Shown here one piece after another: positions 62,179-64,000 of a stretch of 64,000 nt of DNA. The notes under the pieces were generated by a model, which saw only the letters and a program-made list of their open reading frames with translations, was not told the origin of the DNA and made no database searches. This stretch comes from Adineta ricciae (Eukaryota; Rotifera; Eurotatoria; Adinetida; Adinetidae): contig CAJNOJ010000075.1 in NCBI GenBank assembly GCA_905250025.1, positions 1 to 64,000 on the forward strand, given 5' to 3'. Numbering within the stretch: position 1 is the first letter of the stretch; each line of letters opens with the position of its first letter. The translations under genes and the position numbers were made by a program.

Positions 62179-63510
62179 ATGGCTCAACAAAAGTCAATAA
62201 CATTTTTCTTCAGAAAGAAACGCGAGCATTCGGATGTTGATGAAAATGAAGAGGTCAAAGAGGTAAACAAACCTACCTAACAAACTTATGAATCGAATAA
62301 GAATTGGAGATAATTCTTTCGTATTCAAGGTTGTTTCAACAACTCCCAAACGCGTCAAAACAGCATCGAATACACCGGTAGCATCGCCTCTGCGAATGTC
62401 TCAACCAAATTCCAATGTCAATTCACCAAATGTGCCAAAAAGTGACGAGGAAAAACGTTTAGCTGAACGGATTGAAAACAATCGTATTGGAGCTAAGATG
62501 AAACTTGAGGCGAAAGCTACACGTGGATTAGTTGTCGATATGGGCATATCGTGGTATAAGGCTTTTGAAAAAGAATTTTCGAAAGAATATTTTCAAAAAG
62601 TATGTGTATACACCTGCCGTGTATGGATCAATGCTAGTTTTGAATGTTTTTAACCAATTAGTTAGCCAGTTTTGTTGCGGATGAACGTGAAAAAGGCGTG
62701 ACAGTCTATCCACCTCCTCATCATGTATTTACATTTACACGTATGTGTGAACTGAACGAAGTCAAAGTGGTTATTCTCGGACAGGATCCATATCATGGTC
62801 CAAATCAAGCACATGGTCTCTGTTTTTCAGTACGAAAGAATGTTCCACCACCACCAAGGTGAGTTGAAGTACAAATTCTTATTCTCGTATTTACATTTAT
62901 ATTCTAGTCTTTTAAATATGTACAAAGAACTGAAAGCTGATATACCCGATTTCGTCATTCCAAACCATGGCACACTATCAGGATGGGCTCGGCAAGGTGT
63001 TCTGTTGCTCAATGCCTGTTTAACTGTTGAGAAGGGTAAAGCTAATTCACATAAGGGAAAAGGATGGGAAAAATTTACAGTAAGACATTCCTCCGCGTAT
63101 CATCTATCATCATTTGCTTAACTTCTTTCTAATATTAAGGATGCAATTGTGCAATATTTGAACGATCGTTCAGCAAATATCGTATTTCTACTCTGGGGAA
63201 GAGATGCTCAAAACAAAGGAGCTCGAATAAATAAAGTTTGTATTCCTTTTTTATTTAAAACATTGTTTAATTTCATTCATGATACATGTAGAGTCGACAT
63301 CATGTTCTCACAGCTGCACATCCATCGCCACTTTCAGCTTATAATGGCTTCATGGGTTGCAAGGTATATTCGAATATGAATGTGAAGCCTTAATTTTCTG
63401 TTGATTTTTTTAAGCATTTTTCAAAAGCAAATGAGTATTTGAAGAGCGCTGGTCTTGCTGAAATCAACTGGTCAAATTTGCCATCAGAAGATGAAATGCC
63501 CTTTGATTAA
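62179..63510 (+). CDS. UNG: Uracil-DNA glycosylase
   Basis: Removes uracil from DNA to begin base-excision repair. Seven exons: 62179-62262, 62330-62599, 62662-62858, 62908-63079, 63140-63235, 63292-63363, 63415-63510 (328 aa). A PCNA-interacting (PIP) box sits at the very N-terminus, Q4-x2-I7-x2-F10-F11 (QKSITFFF), so this form should be nuclear and replication-linked. The water-activating loop [18 protein letters not shown] and the minor-groove loop [14 protein letters not shown] are intact, with [14 protein letters not shown] between. All catalytic features of family 1 UNG are present. No mitochondrial presequence is visible on this start. Confidence 0.97.
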
Positions 63511-64000
63511 ATAAGCTACAAGGATGTGCTATTTCATGTCAACAATGAGAATTTGAATTTATTATTTTTGTATATTTTTGTCTCTTTTGGGGTCGTTTTT
63601 GTTTATTCTTCATGCGTGAGTAATTATACTTGTCTAGTCTTTCTTCTTTATGAAACTTATGTCAGATCTTTTGATTTTTTTTTCTTTTTACACGTAAACT
63701 TATGTCAGATTTCTCGGGTAAATTTTCAATAAAAAAAAACTAAGAATTTCTTTGTGATCACTAAACTCTAAAACTTATTCGTGAAAATCAATTTTGCAGA
63801 TGTTGAACTATATTGTCCGATATCGGAATTTGTCATGTCCGGAGTAATAAGCAAGTGACATCTCTCCTGACGACACGAACCATTCTCAAACCAGTGATAA
63901 TGCTTGTAAATTTTTGTACAGCGAAATTTCAACCCATATTCGAATGTTCTCAAATGCAACTCGATGGTTATCATGCCGAAAATCTTGCCAAAGATTTCTC
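63511..64000. other. 3' flank of UNG to window end
   Basis: T-rich sequence with an AATAAAAA-like poly(A) signal near 63730. No supported gene before the window ends. Confidence 0.4.

Overview
The window looks like a gene-dense metazoan genome, most probably a bdelloid rotifer. Genes are split by many introns of about 45-60 nt. The gene set is animal (Pax, rootletin/CROCC, IQCE, RYBP/YAF2, ATG101). Among these genes sit two that look foreign: a bifunctional glutathionylspermidine synthetase/amidase and a beta-carotene ketolase. I infer the organism from these features; no rRNA or mitochondrial marker is present, and no tRNA was recognised.

Layout. 0-4.7 kb: an SR-type RNA-binding protein, a fatty acyl-CoA reductase (both +) and an unrecognised minus-strand gene. 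5.2-10.8 kb: Luc7-like splicing factor, PKA regulatory subunit RI and propionyl-CoA carboxylase beta, collinear and closely spaced. 11.1-16.1 kb: an EF-hand protein and proteasome subunit PSMD6 (both -), separated by about 3 kb of non-coding DNA holding four perfect TGACGTCA sites. 17-20.6 kb: PCYT2 then GRWD1. 21-22.6 kb: an orphan 4-TM protein (+) convergent with the ketolase (-). 22.9-29.1 kb: MFAP1, FTSJ1, ATG101, a CDGSH iron-sulfur protein and RYBP/YAF2, all + and 75-161 nt apart. 29.5-31.4 kb: intronless glutathionylspermidine synthetase/amidase (-). 32.8-35.7 kb: alanine aminotransferase (-) with two alternative 5' ends and two assembly-gap duplications. 36-39.8 kb: IQCE (+). 40.3-42.5 kb: a decayed secreted kelch-type gene (-). 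43.1-44.9 kb: a Pax gene (-). 46.3-57.3 kb: rootletin/CROCC (-). 59.6-63.5 kb: NOG1/GTPBP4 then uracil-DNA glycosylase (+).

Themes. Several downstream genes in tight same-strand clusters have a polypyrimidine-AG acceptor within about 1-60 nt of their ATG. That fits spliced-leader trans-splicing of polycistronic transcripts, which is known in rotifers. The most notable items are the algal/cyanobacterial-type carotene ketolase, the thiol-metabolism enzyme, the CDGSH protein in which both cluster-ligating histidines are cysteines, the Pax homeodomain that has lost W48 and N51, and an aminotransferase locus able to make both mitochondrial and cytosolic enzymes.

Exon boundaries were derived by hand from GT..AG sites and reading frame. 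For most genes the summed exon length is a multiple of three, which supports the models.
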